Positions 26,090-35,201 of a DNA stretch of 64,000 nt are shown piece after piece. Within the stretch, counting starts at the first letter, position 1. Each line of letters begins with the position of its first letter. The stretch comes from Phocaeicola dorei. GTDB lineage: Bacteria; Bacteroidota; Bacteroidia; Bacteroidales; Bacteroidaceae. Under the pieces are notes generated by a model that was given only the letters and a program-made list of their open reading frames with translations, was not told the origin of the DNA and made no database searches. The DNA is taken from assembly GCF_013009555.1 (NCBI RefSeq), contig NZ_CP046176.1, positions 4,495,501-4,559,500 of the forward strand. The letters are read 5' to 3'. Both the position numbers and the translations under genes were made by a program.

Positions 26090-28603
26090 ATGAATAACCC
26101 AGAACTACAGCGTGCCTGGCAAATAATAGAGAATACTGGCACCCATCTCTTCCTCACCGGAAAAGCAGGAACCGGAAAAACAACCTTCCTACGCAATCTG
26201 AAGAAAGAATCTCCCAAACGCACAGTCATAGTCGCCCCCACCGGAATAGCTGCCATCAATGCGGGAGGCGTTACCATCCACTCCTTTTTCCAACTGCCAT
26301 TTGCACCTTTCATCCCCGATACCACGTTCAATACCGAACAAAAACATTTCCGGTTCAGCAAAGAAAAAATTAACATCATCCGAAGCATGGATCTGCTGAT
26401 TATTGATGAAATAAGTATGGTAAGAGCAGATCTGCTAGATGCCATCGACTCTGTACTCCGCCGGTACCGGGACCGGTATAAACCTTTTGGAGGCGTACAA
26501 CTGCTAATGATAGGCGACCTGCAACAACTTGCCCCCGTAGTGAAAGAAACGGAATGGAATATGCTGAACCACTATTATGATACCTCCTATTTCTTTGGAA
26601 GCCTCGCCTTAAAAAAAACCACCTACGCCACCATCGAGCTAAAACAAGTCTACCGCCAAAATGATCCCTATTTCCTTTCCCTACTGAACAAAGTCCGGGA
26701 GAATAAAGCCGACGAACAGACACTCGCAGAATTGAACCAAAGATATATTCCCAATTTCCATCCTGCCAAAGAAAAAGGATATATCCAACTCACCACTCAC
26801 AATTACCAAGCACAACAGATTAATGATCACGAGCTTTCACTCATCAAAGAACCGGTTTTCAGTTACAAGGCAGAAGTCGCCGGAATTTTTCCTGAATATT
26901 CTTATCCTACAGATGAAACATTGATGCTGAAAAAAGGAGCGCAAATCATGTTCGTTAAAAATGACCCCTCACCGGAAAAACGTTATTATAATGGTATGAT
27001 TGGCGAAATCACCTCTATAGATGAGGATGGATTTACCGTCCACACCAAAGAAAAGAATGAAAAAATCATTGTCCAACCCGAGGAATGGACAAACAGCAAA
27101 TATGTGCTAAATGAAGAAACAAAAGAAATAACCGAAGAACAAGAAGGAGTCTTCAAGCAATACCCTGTAAAACTGGCATGGGGCATCACTATTCATAAAA
27201 GCCAAGGACTGACTTTTGAACACGCCATTATTGACGCTCGCTCCGCTTTCGCCCACGGACAGGCATACGTTGCCTTGAGCCGATGCAAAACATTGGAAGG
27301 GATGGTTCTCAGTTCCCCACTTTCCGTCAACGCCATTATCAGCGATACAATAATCGATGATTATAATCAGTATATAGAAACACATACCCCCAATGAAGAA
27401 TTGCTCTGTGCCATGCAACAAACTTATTTTCTCAATCTCGTTAGCGAACTATTCGATTTCTCACCGATAGCCCGTTCATTCAATGAGCAAGCCCGACTGA
27501 TTGACGAACATTTCTACAAACTCTTCCCTCAGTTACTGGCAGAATATAAAAAGCAGATACAAATATTCACTACTGAAATAGTGGATGTATCCTATCGTTT
27601 CCACAAACAATATGAACGTCTGGTAACACAATCTACTGATTATAATACGAATAACAACCTGCAAATACGCATCATAAAAGGAGCCGCCTATTTTGAACAA
27701 AAACTACGCCCTTTCCATAAACTGGCTGAAGCGACTAATCTTCCCACGGACAATAAAGAACTAAGAAAGAAAACGAACAACACCTTGGAAGAGTTCTTAA
27801 ACACTTTGACACAGAAACTTTCCTTGCTACAATATGTAGAAGATAATGGTTTTCACGCCAGCGACTATCTACGTAAAAAAGCATATATCCTTTTAAGCGG
27901 AACCGATAATGAAAACTCCTCAGGTACAACGGCACACGACAGAAAAGAGCGCACCCCCAGAGAACGCGCATCCAGGGAACGGAAGAGAATTGAAGTTCCC
28001 AACGACATACTCCACCCAGAACTTTATCGGAAAATCACCGAATGGCGTGGAACTAAAGCAAAAGAAACCGGTATGCCGGCCTATGTCATTATCCAGCAAA
28101 AAGCTCTGTTGGGAATGGTCAATCTATTGCCTAATGATGCAGAATCATTGGAAGCTGTCCCTTATTTCGGACATAAGGGGGTAGAGAATTATGGTTTGGA
28201 ACTTCTGGAAATTATCCGGAATTATATGAAAGAACAAAATCTGCAACGCCCTGAAATAAGAACCGTATTTGTCCCCCGGGAAAATAAAAAAAATAAAGAA
28301 GACACCAAAAAGGTCAGTTTCAGATTATTTAAAGAAGGGATGAAGGTAAAGGAAATCGCTGAATTCCGGGAATTGACTACCGGTACCATCAGCAACCACC
28401 TTTTACACTATGTCCAGACTGGAGATATCAAACTACAAGAATTAGTCGACCAAGAAAAAATAAATTATATTACAGCTCATCTCCAGAAACTCCCCTCTCT
28501 GCCACAAGGAGTGAAGGAAATAAAAGAAAAGTTAGGCGAATATGCTTCTTACGATGAAATACGTTTTGTCTTTGAAGTATATAAAAAACATATACCGGCA
28601 TAA
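26090..28603 (+). CDS. Pif1/RecD2-like helicase with HRDC-like and HTH tail
   Basis: The protein has 837 residues and is cytoplasmic. The N-terminal ATPase has Walker A GKAGTGKTT (Gly24-Thr32), Walker B LLIIDEISMV (Asp106, Glu107), a GDLQQLAPV motif, and a late helicase motif WGITIHKSQGLTFE followed by YVALSRCKTLEG, as in Pif1-type superfamily 1B helicases. After a linker of about 180 residues comes an HRDC-like segment (ILHPELYRKITEWRGTKAKE) and a C-terminal helix-turn-helix (KVKEIAEFRELTTGTISNHL) as found at the end of RecQ-type proteins. It probably acts in replication or repair. A weak -7 box (TAACTTTA, 26054-26061) precedes it. It is unrelated to glycan use and separates two PULs. Confidence 0.9.
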   Translation: MNNPELQRAWQIIENTGTHLFLTGKAGTGKTTFLRNLKKESPKRTVIVAPTGIAAINAGGVTIHSFFQLPFAPFIPDTTFNTEQKHFRFSKEKINIIRSMDLLIIDEISMVRADLLDAIDSVLRRYRDRYKPFGGVQLLMIGDLQQLAPVVKETEWNMLNHYYDTSYFFGSLALKKTTYATIELKQVYRQNDPYFLSLLNKVRENKADEQTLAELNQRYIPNFHPAKEKGYIQLTTHNYQAQQINDHELSLIKEPVFSYKAEVAGIFPEYSYPTDETLMLKKGAQIMFVKNDPSPEKRYYNGMIGEITSIDEDGFTVHTKEKNEKIIVQPEEWTNSKYVLNEETKEITEEQEGVFKQYPVKLAWGITIHKSQGLTFEHAIIDARSAFAHGQAYVALSRCKTLEGMVLSSPLSVNAIISDTIIDDYNQYIETHTPNEELLCAMQQTYFLNLVSELFDFSPIARSFNEQARLIDEHFYKLFPQLLAEYKKQIQIFTTEIVDVSYRFHKQYERLVTQSTDYNTNNNLQIRIIKGAAYFEQKLRPFHKLAEATNLPTDNKELRKKTNNTLEEFLNTLTQKLSLLQYVEDNGFHASDYLRKKAYILLSGTDNENSSGTTAHDRKERTPRERASRERKRIEVPNDILHPELYRKITEWRGTKAKETGMPAYVIIQQKALLGMVNLLPNDAESLEAVPYFGHKGVENYGLELLEIIRNYMKEQNLQRPEIRTVFVPRENKKNKEDTKKVSFRLFKEGMKVKEIAEFRELTTGTISNHLLHYVQTGDIKLQELVDQEKINYITAHLQKLPSLPQGVKEIKEKLGEYASYDEIRFVFEVYKKHIPA

Positions 28604-28628
28604 ATTTCACTCATATTGAAGTCCCAAA

Positions 28629-28695
28629 AAGTAAGTGCATTTCATAAAACAAGTAAGTATACTTAAATGACGAAGTAAGTACACTTACTTGTTTT
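28629..28695. repeat. Three-unit 22-base palindromic array downstream of the helicase gene
   Basis: AAGTAAGT occurs at 28629, 28651 and 28673, exactly 22 bases apart. Each copy leads into a ten-base palindromic core: AAGTGCATTT (28633), AAGTATACTT (28655, perfect) and AAGTACACTT (28677). The last two units also form a long inverted repeat. Its arms, 28646-28665 and 28676-28695, match at 19 of 20 positions around a ten-base loop. The array begins 26 bases after the helicase stop codon. It could act as a terminator RNA hairpin, or as phased protein-binding sites two helical turns apart. Confidence 0.7.
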
Positions 28696-29040
28696 GCTAC
28701 ATAAAAGTGACTATCCGGATGAGAAAGATGATAAGGAGATTTGTGAATAGATGAAATTATTGTGAATGGCTACTTAACAAGAAAAAGGAGGGGAAAGGAA
28801 GAGCCTTTCATAAACCGATTAGGAAAAATGATCCTTGAAACTGATATTTAACATCTTTATCCCACTGAATCATGTTATTTGTTTTTTTGAGCAATATGCG
28901 ATATTCCATTTATAAAGAACGTACAAAATAACATGCATTCTCTCTTAAAAGCGCCACTATGAGTGTTTCATAACTTGTAATTTATTAAGAATAACAAAAA
29001 AAAAGAAAAGAAAAGATAGCATTATATTATTATAAAATAA
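28696..29040. other. Non-coding stretch before the plus-strand susC promoter
   Basis: I see no credible gene, RNA or operator here. The stretch is AT-rich and has no CGGTCAA-type block at the spacing seen elsewhere. Its length suggests a regulatory region for the downstream susC, but I cannot point to a site. Confidence 0.5.
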
Positions 29041-29048
29041 TACATTTG
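29041..29048 (+). promoter_or_regulatory. Promoter -7 box of the plus-strand susC/susD operon
   Basis: TACATTTG matches TAnnTTTG, about 70 bases before the SusC start codon. No clear -33 TTTG is visible at the usual distance, suggesting that an activator is needed. Confidence 0.55.
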
Positions 29049-29117
29049 CAGCGACCGAAATAGAAAGGGAATAAAATCCCTAAACCAAACTATTTACTAA
29101 TTTAACCTTATTAATCT

Positions 29118-32100
29118 ATGCAATTCTACCAAAAAACAAGGGAAAATTGTGTAAAGACACATGTAATTCTGAAAAAAGCCTCTTTTTACGCATGTCTTAC
29201 ACTATTTGCCGGAATGGCTTTCCCAATGCCTTTGTGGGCTTCGCTGTCAACTGCCATCGTACAACAGCATGTTAAACAAATTACGGGTATCGTAAAAGAT
29301 GCAAACGGAGATCCTGTAATCGGTGCCAATGTAGTACAAGTGGGAAGCACCAACGGTACCATTACAGATGTGGATGGCAAATTCACGTTGAATGTATCCG
29401 TAGGGGCTAAACTGAAAGTTTCGTATATCGGTTACAACGACCAACAAATTACCGTAAGTAACAGCAACAGTTACACCATTATCTTGAAAGAAGATACTGA
29501 ATCTTTAGATGAAGTGGTAGTAGTGGGATACGGTACTCAAAAAAAAGTAAACCTGACAGGTTCTGTGGCAACCATCTCATCCGATAAACTAGTCAACCGC
29601 ACTAGTGCCAATGTCACCAACATGCTGGCAGGACAAATGCCGGGTGTCACCATTATCCAAAATACCGGTCAGCCAGGAGCTGATGCCGGAGTACTGCGTG
29701 TACGTGGTCTAGGAACCATGGGAGATGCCAGTGCCATGGTTGTGGTGGATGGAGTAGAGTCTACCATGAGTAGCGTGGACCCCAACGATATTGAAAACAT
29801 CTCTATATTAAAAGATGCAGCCGCCTCAGCCATTTATGGTGTACGTGCTGCCAATGGTGTTATTCTTATCACAACCAAAAAGGGAACCAAAGGACGTGCC
29901 ATTGTATCTTACGATGGATATGCAGGCTGGCAAAGTGCCTCACGTATGCCCAATTTTTTGGATTCTTACAATTATGCAGTGCTGATGAATGAAGCTTACA
30001 CCAATGACGGTTTGAAAGGTCCGTATGACGAAACAGCCTTGCAAAAGTTCAAAGACGGAAGTGATCCCGACTTTTATCCCAATTCCGACTGGCTGGGTAC
30101 ACTACTAAGTGAAAACGGCCTGTTCAACAACCATCATTTGAGTATCAAAGGCGGTGGAGACAAAGTAACTTACTCGCTGGCATTCAACTATCACGATAAA
30201 GACGGATTGATAGTCAATACCAACTACAACAAGTTCAATGTACGCGCCAACATTGACGCTCAGATAAACAGTCGTCTGAAATTGACTACAAATATGGCAG
30301 TATACCGCAGTAATATGACTGCTCCAGCAGCAGGTATCAGTAACCTGATGCACTATGCTTTCCGTGAAACTCCGGTTACTCCCATCCAACTGAGCAACGG
30401 CAACTATGCTTTGTTCAAAAACGAGCACAACTCCGTAGCCTATGCACGTGAAGGAGGAACCTACAAAGAAACAAACAGCAATTTCCAAGGTAACGTAGGA
30501 ATGGAACTAGACATTATAGACGGACTGAAACTGAGAGGGATTGCCGCTTCGACTTTCAACCTGACCGACAATCCCACCCACGTCAATACCATGACATTCT
30601 ATCAAGCAGGTTCAGACACTCCGGTAAAGAAAACCACCAACTCCATCACAGAGTATGATATCAAAAGTATGGAACTAAACCTGCAAGCTTATCTGGACTA
30701 TAACAAAACCTTCGGTAAACACACTGTAGGAGCTTTACTGGGTTATTCACAAATTTATAAACAGACACGCTACCTGCAAGCTTACCGTAAGAACCTGCCC
30801 AACTCCAATTCGCTGGACCAGATCAACGCCGGCGAAGTGACGGGACAGACAACATACGGTACAGAAATAGAATACGCTCTTCGCTCAGTTTTCGGACGCG
30901 TGAATTATTCATACGATAACCGTTATCTACTGGAAGCCAACCTGCGTTATGACGGTACTTCACGCTTCCCTAAGAACAACCGCTTCGGCGCATTTCCCTC
31001 TTTCTCCATCGGATGGAGAATCTCAGAAGAAGAGTTCTTCAAAGTTGATTGGGTGGATAATTTGAAACTACGTGCATCATGGGGATTGCTGGGTAATCAG
31101 GAAACCGTAAACTCAGACAACAGTTCCAACTATTATCCGTATCAGAACACCTATCTATTCGGTTATGACTACAGTTTCGGAAACACTTTGACTCCAGGTA
31201 TCTCCATTTCCAGCCCGATGGCCAACCAAGACATTACGTGGGAAAAAACAGACCAATGGAACGTAGGTGTGGACGCCGCTTTTTGGAGCAATAAACTGAC
31301 CTTGGGCGCAGACTGGTTCCGCAAGGAAACACGGGACATATTACTGCAACTTCCCGTTCCCAACATGATGGGAGTCAGTGCTCCGATGCAAAACGCCGGC
31401 GTAGTGCGCAATACTGGTATCGAACTGCAACTAGGACATAACAACCGTATCAATGATTGGAGCTATTCTATCGGAGCCAATTTCAGTTATGTAACTACCA
31501 AAATTATAGATTTGAAAGGCGGTGACACACCAGGACAATCTGTAGGCGATCCACTGTGGGCATATTACGGCTACGTATGCGACGGCATCTTCCAAAACGA
31601 AGAAGAGATCAAGAATCATCCTACACAGAGCATGGGTACTCCGGTTCCGGGTGACTTAAAATACCGCGACCTGAACGGGGACAAAGTGGTAGACAGCAAA
31701 GACCGGCAAGTATTGGGTTCCTACTTTCCGAAAATCAACTTCGGTCTGAATCTTTCAGTTCAATATAAAGATTTCGACCTAAGTGCACTGCTGCAAGGTG
31801 CGGCTGATGTAAAGAGCGCTCCTGTAGCCGAAATCAGATACGCCTTCTACAATGGCGGTAAAGTAACGGAACAGCATCTGGACCGTTGGACTCCGGAAAA
31901 CCCGAATGCCACTTATCCCCGATTGTCCATGAGTGACTCCAAAAACCGCGTGACTTCCAGTTTCTGGATGCAGGATGCCTCTTATGCCAAGCTGAGAAAC
32001 CTGCAAGTAGGTTACAGCCTGCCCAAACAGCTGATATCCAAATACGGAATCAGCCGTCTGAGAGTGTATTGCAGTATCGACAATCTCTTTATGATTTCCG

Positions 32101-32189
32101 GCTTCGACGGTGTAGACCCCGAAGCCATCAGCGGCAACTATTATCCATTGACCCGAAATTATTCATTCGGTCTGAATGTAACATTCTAA
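29118..32189 (+). CDS. SusC/RagA-family TonB-dependent transporter
   Basis: The protein has 1023 residues. A long N-region precedes a hydrophobic export helix at about 25-43 (FYACLTLFAGMAFPMPLWAS). Then come the regulatory-like sandwich (QITGIVKDANGDPVIGANVV), the TonB-box-like DEVVVVGYGTQKKVNLTG, the plug (VVVDGVESTMSSVDPNDIEN) and the barrel ending in YSFGLNVTF. No STN domain is present. It forms an operon with the SusD gene 12 bases downstream. No regulator lies next to it and the upstream gene is a helicase, so its regulator must be encoded elsewhere. The substrate is unknown; the neighbouring GH43 cluster suggests arabinogalactan-type glycans. Confidence 0.95.
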   Translation: MQFYQKTRENCVKTHVILKKASFYACLTLFAGMAFPMPLWASLSTAIVQQHVKQITGIVKDANGDPVIGANVVQVGSTNGTITDVDGKFTLNVSVGAKLKVSYIGYNDQQITVSNSNSYTIILKEDTESLDEVVVVGYGTQKKVNLTGSVATISSDKLVNRTSANVTNMLAGQMPGVTIIQNTGQPGADAGVLRVRGLGTMGDASAMVVVDGVESTMSSVDPNDIENISILKDAAASAIYGVRAANGVILITTKKGTKGRAIVSYDGYAGWQSASRMPNFLDSYNYAVLMNEAYTNDGLKGPYDETALQKFKDGSDPDFYPNSDWLGTLLSENGLFNNHHLSIKGGGDKVTYSLAFNYHDKDGLIVNTNYNKFNVRANIDAQINSRLKLTTNMAVYRSNMTAPAAGISNLMHYAFRETPVTPIQLSNGNYALFKNEHNSVAYAREGGTYKETNSNFQGNVGMELDIIDGLKLRGIAASTFNLTDNPTHVNTMTFYQAGSDTPVKKTTNSITEYDIKSMELNLQAYLDYNKTFGKHTVGALLGYSQIYKQTRYLQAYRKNLPNSNSLDQINAGEVTGQTTYGTEIEYALRSVFGRVNYSYDNRYLLEANLRYDGTSRFPKNNRFGAFPSFSIGWRISEEEFFKVDWVDNLKLRASWGLLGNQETVNSDNSSNYYPYQNTYLFGYDYSFGNTLTPGISISSPMANQDITWEKTDQWNVGVDAAFWSNKLTLGADWFRKETRDILLQLPVPNMMGVSAPMQNAGVVRNTGIELQLGHNNRINDWSYSIGANFSYVTTKIIDLKGGDTPGQSVGDPLWAYYGYVCDGIFQNEEEIKNHPTQSMGTPVPGDLKYRDLNGDKVVDSKDRQVLGSYFPKINFGLNLSVQYKDFDLSALLQGAADVKSAPVAEIRYAFYNGGKVTEQHLDRWTPENPNATYPRLSMSDSKNRVTSSFWMQDASYAKLRNLQVGYSLPKQLISKYGISRLRVYCSIDNLFMISGFDGVDPEAISGNYYPLTRNYSFGLNVTF

Positions 32190-32201
32190 ACACTGACAAC
32201 T

Positions 32202-33755
32202 ATGAGACTAAAATATAACTTTATAGGATTAATATTGGCATGTGGCCTTGGTCTGAGCTCTTGCAATGACAGTTTTCTGGACAGAAATCCAAAAGACCAA
32301 TTATCCGACGCATCTTTCTGGAAAAACGCAGAAGATGCCCAGAAATTCGCAACCGGAATCTATCTGTATCTGATAGAACCGGAGAACCATACTATCATGA
32401 CAGATTGCTACACCGACAATGCTATTCCGGTACATGTCACAGCCGAACAGGGGCAGTTGTCTGCTGGTACGGCTACTTCCAGCAATCCACATTTCCTACA
32501 ATTATGGAAAAATGCCTATCAATGCATCCGCAGATGCCTGGTATTTTACGAGCATATAGGCGATGTGCCGATGGATGAAAAAGAAAAAGCGCAACTGACA
32601 GCCGAAGTACAGTTTCTCGAAGCTTTCTCATACGCTAACATATTAAAATATATGGGTGGCGCCTCCCTGCTGGATCATCCGTTGGAACTGAACGAGAAAC
32701 TTCCTTCACGCAGTTCTGAAGAGGAGACTTATAATCATATAGTAGGATTATTGGATAAAGCAGCAGCCAGCTTGCCCGATATCCGCAGCAACAGTGACCA
32801 CGGAAAACCGAGTGCCGGAGCCTGCTACGCACTGAAAGCCAGAGTTGCTTTCTACTCACACAAATATGATGTGGCGGAAGCCGCCGCACGCAAAGTAATG
32901 GGCATGAATGTGTATGGACTGTATGATAACTATGGTGACTTGTTCCAACCTGTAGCAGAGTTATGTAATGAAATCATCTTTGATCGCGAATATCTGGAAA
33001 ACCCGAAAAACTCCAATGAAGGCAGTTATATAGGACAGTTCTTCGCTCCCGTCATGATGGGAGGGTGGGAAGCTTTATCACCTACTCAAGACTTGATAGA
33101 CTCCTATCCATGTAAGGATGGCAAATCAATCAGAGAGTCTCCTTTCTATAATCCGGAAGACCCTTTTGCCGACCGTGACCCCCGTCTAGGCTTCTCCGTA
33201 CTGTGGAACGGTTCGCAAATAGCAGGAAAGACTTTCAACCTGAACAATATGGGAGATGGCAGCCATACCCGTACAGGATATAGCATGAAAAAGTATATCA
33301 ATCCGGACAATGACGGTATCAATAATTACGACTGGACCAACTTTATCTATATCCGCTATGCAGAAGTGCTGCTAACTTTCGCCGAGGCTCGTAACGAAAA
33401 TCTGTCTGCTCCGGATACGGAAGTATATGATGCGGTCAATCAAATCCGTCAGCGTCCCAGCGTAGGTCTTCCTCCTCTGCCCTCCGGCTTGTCCAAAGAC
33501 CAAATGCGCGAAGCTATCCGTTTGGAACGTCGTTTGGAATTTGCTTTCGAGGGAATGCACCTGTTTGATACCCGTAGCTATAAAACAACCGAAAAGGATG
33601 TTACTAAACCAGTATACGGGATAAATGCAAAAGGAGAAAGCATTTTTATTGAAACCCGCAAATTCAATGCCAACCGTGACTATCTGTGGGCTATCCCCTT
33701 GGAAGAGGTAGACCTAGCTCAGGGTGCACTGAAACAGAATCCGGGTTGGGATTAA
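32202..33755 (+). CDS. SusD/RagB-family glycan-binding lipoprotein
   Basis: The protein has 517 residues with lipobox LGLSSC followed by NDSFLDRNPKDQLSDASFWK, a standard SusD opening. The helical repeat part includes VQFLEAFSYANILKYMGG and IYIRYAEVLLTFAEARNEN. The C-terminal part has the REAIRLERRLEFAFEGMHLF segment and ends in WAIPLEEVDLAQGALKQNPG, typical of the family. It is the partner of the SusC just upstream and is the last gene of its operon; a strong terminator follows. Confidence 0.94.
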   Translation: MRLKYNFIGLILACGLGLSSCNDSFLDRNPKDQLSDASFWKNAEDAQKFATGIYLYLIEPENHTIMTDCYTDNAIPVHVTAEQGQLSAGTATSSNPHFLQLWKNAYQCIRRCLVFYEHIGDVPMDEKEKAQLTAEVQFLEAFSYANILKYMGGASLLDHPLELNEKLPSRSSEEETYNHIVGLLDKAAASLPDIRSNSDHGKPSAGACYALKARVAFYSHKYDVAEAAARKVMGMNVYGLYDNYGDLFQPVAELCNEIIFDREYLENPKNSNEGSYIGQFFAPVMMGGWEALSPTQDLIDSYPCKDGKSIRESPFYNPEDPFADRDPRLGFSVLWNGSQIAGKTFNLNNMGDGSHTRTGYSMKKYINPDNDGINNYDWTNFIYIRYAEVLLTFAEARNENLSAPDTEVYDAVNQIRQRPSVGLPPLPSGLSKDQMREAIRLERRLEFAFEGMHLFDTRSYKTTEKDVTKPVYGINAKGESIFIETRKFNANRDYLWAIPLEEVDLAQGALKQNPGWD

Positions 33756-33802
33756 CCCGGCCATTTATTTGGAGGGACAGGCTCATAAAGCTGTCCCTCC
33801 AA
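33741..33802 (+). terminator. Terminator of the plus-strand susC/susD operon
   Basis: A perfect 12-base stem, TTGGAGGGACAG (33769-33780) with CTGTCCCTCCAA (33791-33802), has a ten-base loop and is followed by CTCTTTCT. A smaller hairpin, CCGGGTT pairing with AACCCGG (33741-33760), overlaps the SusD stop codon. The region separates this operon from the converging GH43 gene and may work for both strands. Confidence 0.8.
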
Positions 33803-33874
33803 CTCTTTCTACACATCTCTTTTCATTGAAGGCAAAAGTAATTACCTTTCCTCTCGAAAAAAGATAAAGCACTT

Positions 33875-34876
33875 TCAAGGAATATATGGTTTTCCCACCA
33901 TCAATTTATCTCCGGAAAAATCGACTTCAAACAAGCGAGGAATACGAATATAACGTCCGTTTACATCCTTATGACGATGTACAGACATCAACCATTTACC
34001 GTCCAAGGTCTGAAACAACATCCCATGACCGAAATCGGGAGGAGTAATCGGGTCTTTCTCCTGTATCCATGGTCCATCCAAGGTTCCGCTTTCAGAATAA
34101 GCCACTCCCTGAGTGTACACATTATAAATCCAACTAGTCCAAATCATACCGAGTCTACCTGTTCCTGTACGGAACAGATACGGACCGTCAGTGACTTTAT
34201 TCGGTTTATCCTTGCCATCCGCATCTTTTTCACGGCTCCACGGCGATTCGCTGGCACGGAACAGTAATTTCCCTTCGCCTATGGTTCCACTTAAGTCAGG
34301 CTTCAGTTCTATTTTCTCTATCGTACCATCCAAGGTTTGCAACCATTCATAACAATATACCATATAAGGCTTTCCGTCTTTATCCACCCAAAAAGTTCCG
34401 TCCAAGGTCGGTTTATCAGCAGGCAAATAAGTAGAGTCCTTCATCGGAACGTAAGGTCCGTCCGGCTTATCGCTTACCAAAACATGGCTGGCACGACGCT
34501 CTATTACATTCCCTTGTACCGTATCAATCTTCACCGCCTGATTGGTGAAAGTGGCAAAATAATAATACTTGCCTTTATATGGATGCAACTCAGCGGCCCA
34601 GACCATGGGATCAGGTCCCATCCATGAGTTAGAGTCAGTCTTTGCCACATGGAACGGTCCTTCCCAAAGTTTCAAATCCTTGCTTTTCCAAAGCATACCT
34701 CCGGTTCCAGTCATATAATACATAGCCGTCTTCCTGTCTGCTAGAATGCAAGGGTCACTCAGCACAATAGAATCCAAAGGCACTTCCTTCCGCACTTCCT
34801 GCTGACGTCCTTGGCAAGCAGACACCAACCATGAAAGAGAAACACCTAACAATAAAAACAATCCAATCTTTTTCAT
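33875..34876 (-). CDS. GH43-family lipoprotein with Asp at the usual acid position
   Basis: The protein has 333 residues with a signal peptide and lipobox LVSAC (Cys21). It is a single five-bladed GH43-type propeller. The likely base is Asp41 in VLSDPCIL and the pKa-modulating Asp is Asp159 in TLDGTFWVDKDGKPYMVY. The segment where GH43 enzymes usually carry the acid Glu reads VTDGPYLFRTGTG, with Asp230. That could be a subfamily feature or a loss of activity. The gene is last in the minus-strand GH43 cluster but has its own promoters and a copy of the shared operator. A role in removing arabinose or galactose from arabinogalactan is inferred from context. Confidence 0.85.
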   Translation of the reverse strand: MKKIGLFLLLGVSLSWLVSACQGRQQEVRKEVPLDSIVLSDPCILADRKTAMYYMTGTGGMLWKSKDLKLWEGPFHVAKTDSNSWMGPDPMVWAAELHPYKGKYYYFATFTNQAVKIDTVQGNVIERRASHVLVSDKPDGPYVPMKDSTYLPADKPTLDGTFWVDKDGKPYMVYCYEWLQTLDGTIEKIELKPDLSGTIGEGKLLFRASESPWSREKDADGKDKPNKVTDGPYLFRTGTGRLGMIWTSWIYNVYTQGVAYSESGTLDGPWIQEKDPITPPDFGHGMLFQTLDGKWLMSVHRHKDVNGRYIRIPRLFEVDFSGDKLMVGKPYIP

Positions 34877-34912
34877 GCATATTCTATTTTAAGTTTCACA
34901 AATTCAACATTA

Positions 34913-34920
34913 CAAATATA
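34913..34920 (-). promoter_or_regulatory. Proximal -7 box of the GH43 lipoprotein gene
   Basis: The minus strand reads TATATTTG, an exact TAnnTTTG match about 40 bases before the start codon. A second -7 box associated with the shared operator lies about 170 bases further upstream, so the gene may have two promoters. Confidence 0.5.
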
Positions 34921-34947
34921 CGAACCTAGAAGGGCTATGAAAACAGA

Positions 34948-34976
34948 AAGGCACATTTCCTCACGAAATATGCCTT
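34948..34976 (-). terminator. Stem-loop between the operator-linked promoter and the GH43 gene
   Basis: AAGGCA (34948-34953) pairs with TGCCTT (34971-34976), extended by ATTTC with GAAAT. On the minus strand it is followed by a TCTGTTTT stretch. If transcription starts at the operator-linked promoter, this lies in the leader and could attenuate. Otherwise it ends transcripts from the upstream galactanase gene. A similar hairpin occurs after a susD gene at 39031-39056. Confidence 0.5.
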
Positions 34977-35081
34977 CAATTCTAACTTAACCTAACCTAA
35001 AATTCTATTATCACATCACAGTATGTTAACCTTCTTCCTAAAACCCTATCTTTAATACCTATTATCTCTTTTTACCGATAG

Positions 35082-35150
35082 CAAAGATAAAAAATCTAAT
35101 TGACAACCATAGAGGTAAAATCGAGCAAGATGGATGCAATAATCGGTCAA
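35082..35150 (-). promoter_or_regulatory. Shared operator/promoter module, site A (GH43 lipoprotein)
   Basis: The minus-strand -7 box TATCTTTG lies at 35082-35089. On the plus strand GCAAGATGGA starts at 35125 and CGGTCAA is at 35144-35150. The CGGTCAA block starts 55 bases from the -7 box. It lies in the 325-base gap after the galactanase gene and about 205 bases before the GH43 start codon, giving a long leader with a stem-loop. Confidence 0.68.
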
Positions 35151-35201
35151 GAACAGACTATTGCACTATTTTCCATCCTTCAGGACTATTTTCAACAGGG
35201 A

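Noticed and set aside
28629..28695. CRISPR array
   Set aside because: The 22-base units have palindromic cores and no unique spacers of CRISPR length, and no cas genes are in the window.
28890..28920. Weak resemblance to the shared operator upstream of the plus-strand susC
   Set aside because: Only scattered matches, and the distance to the -7 box is about 130 bases instead of 54-55.
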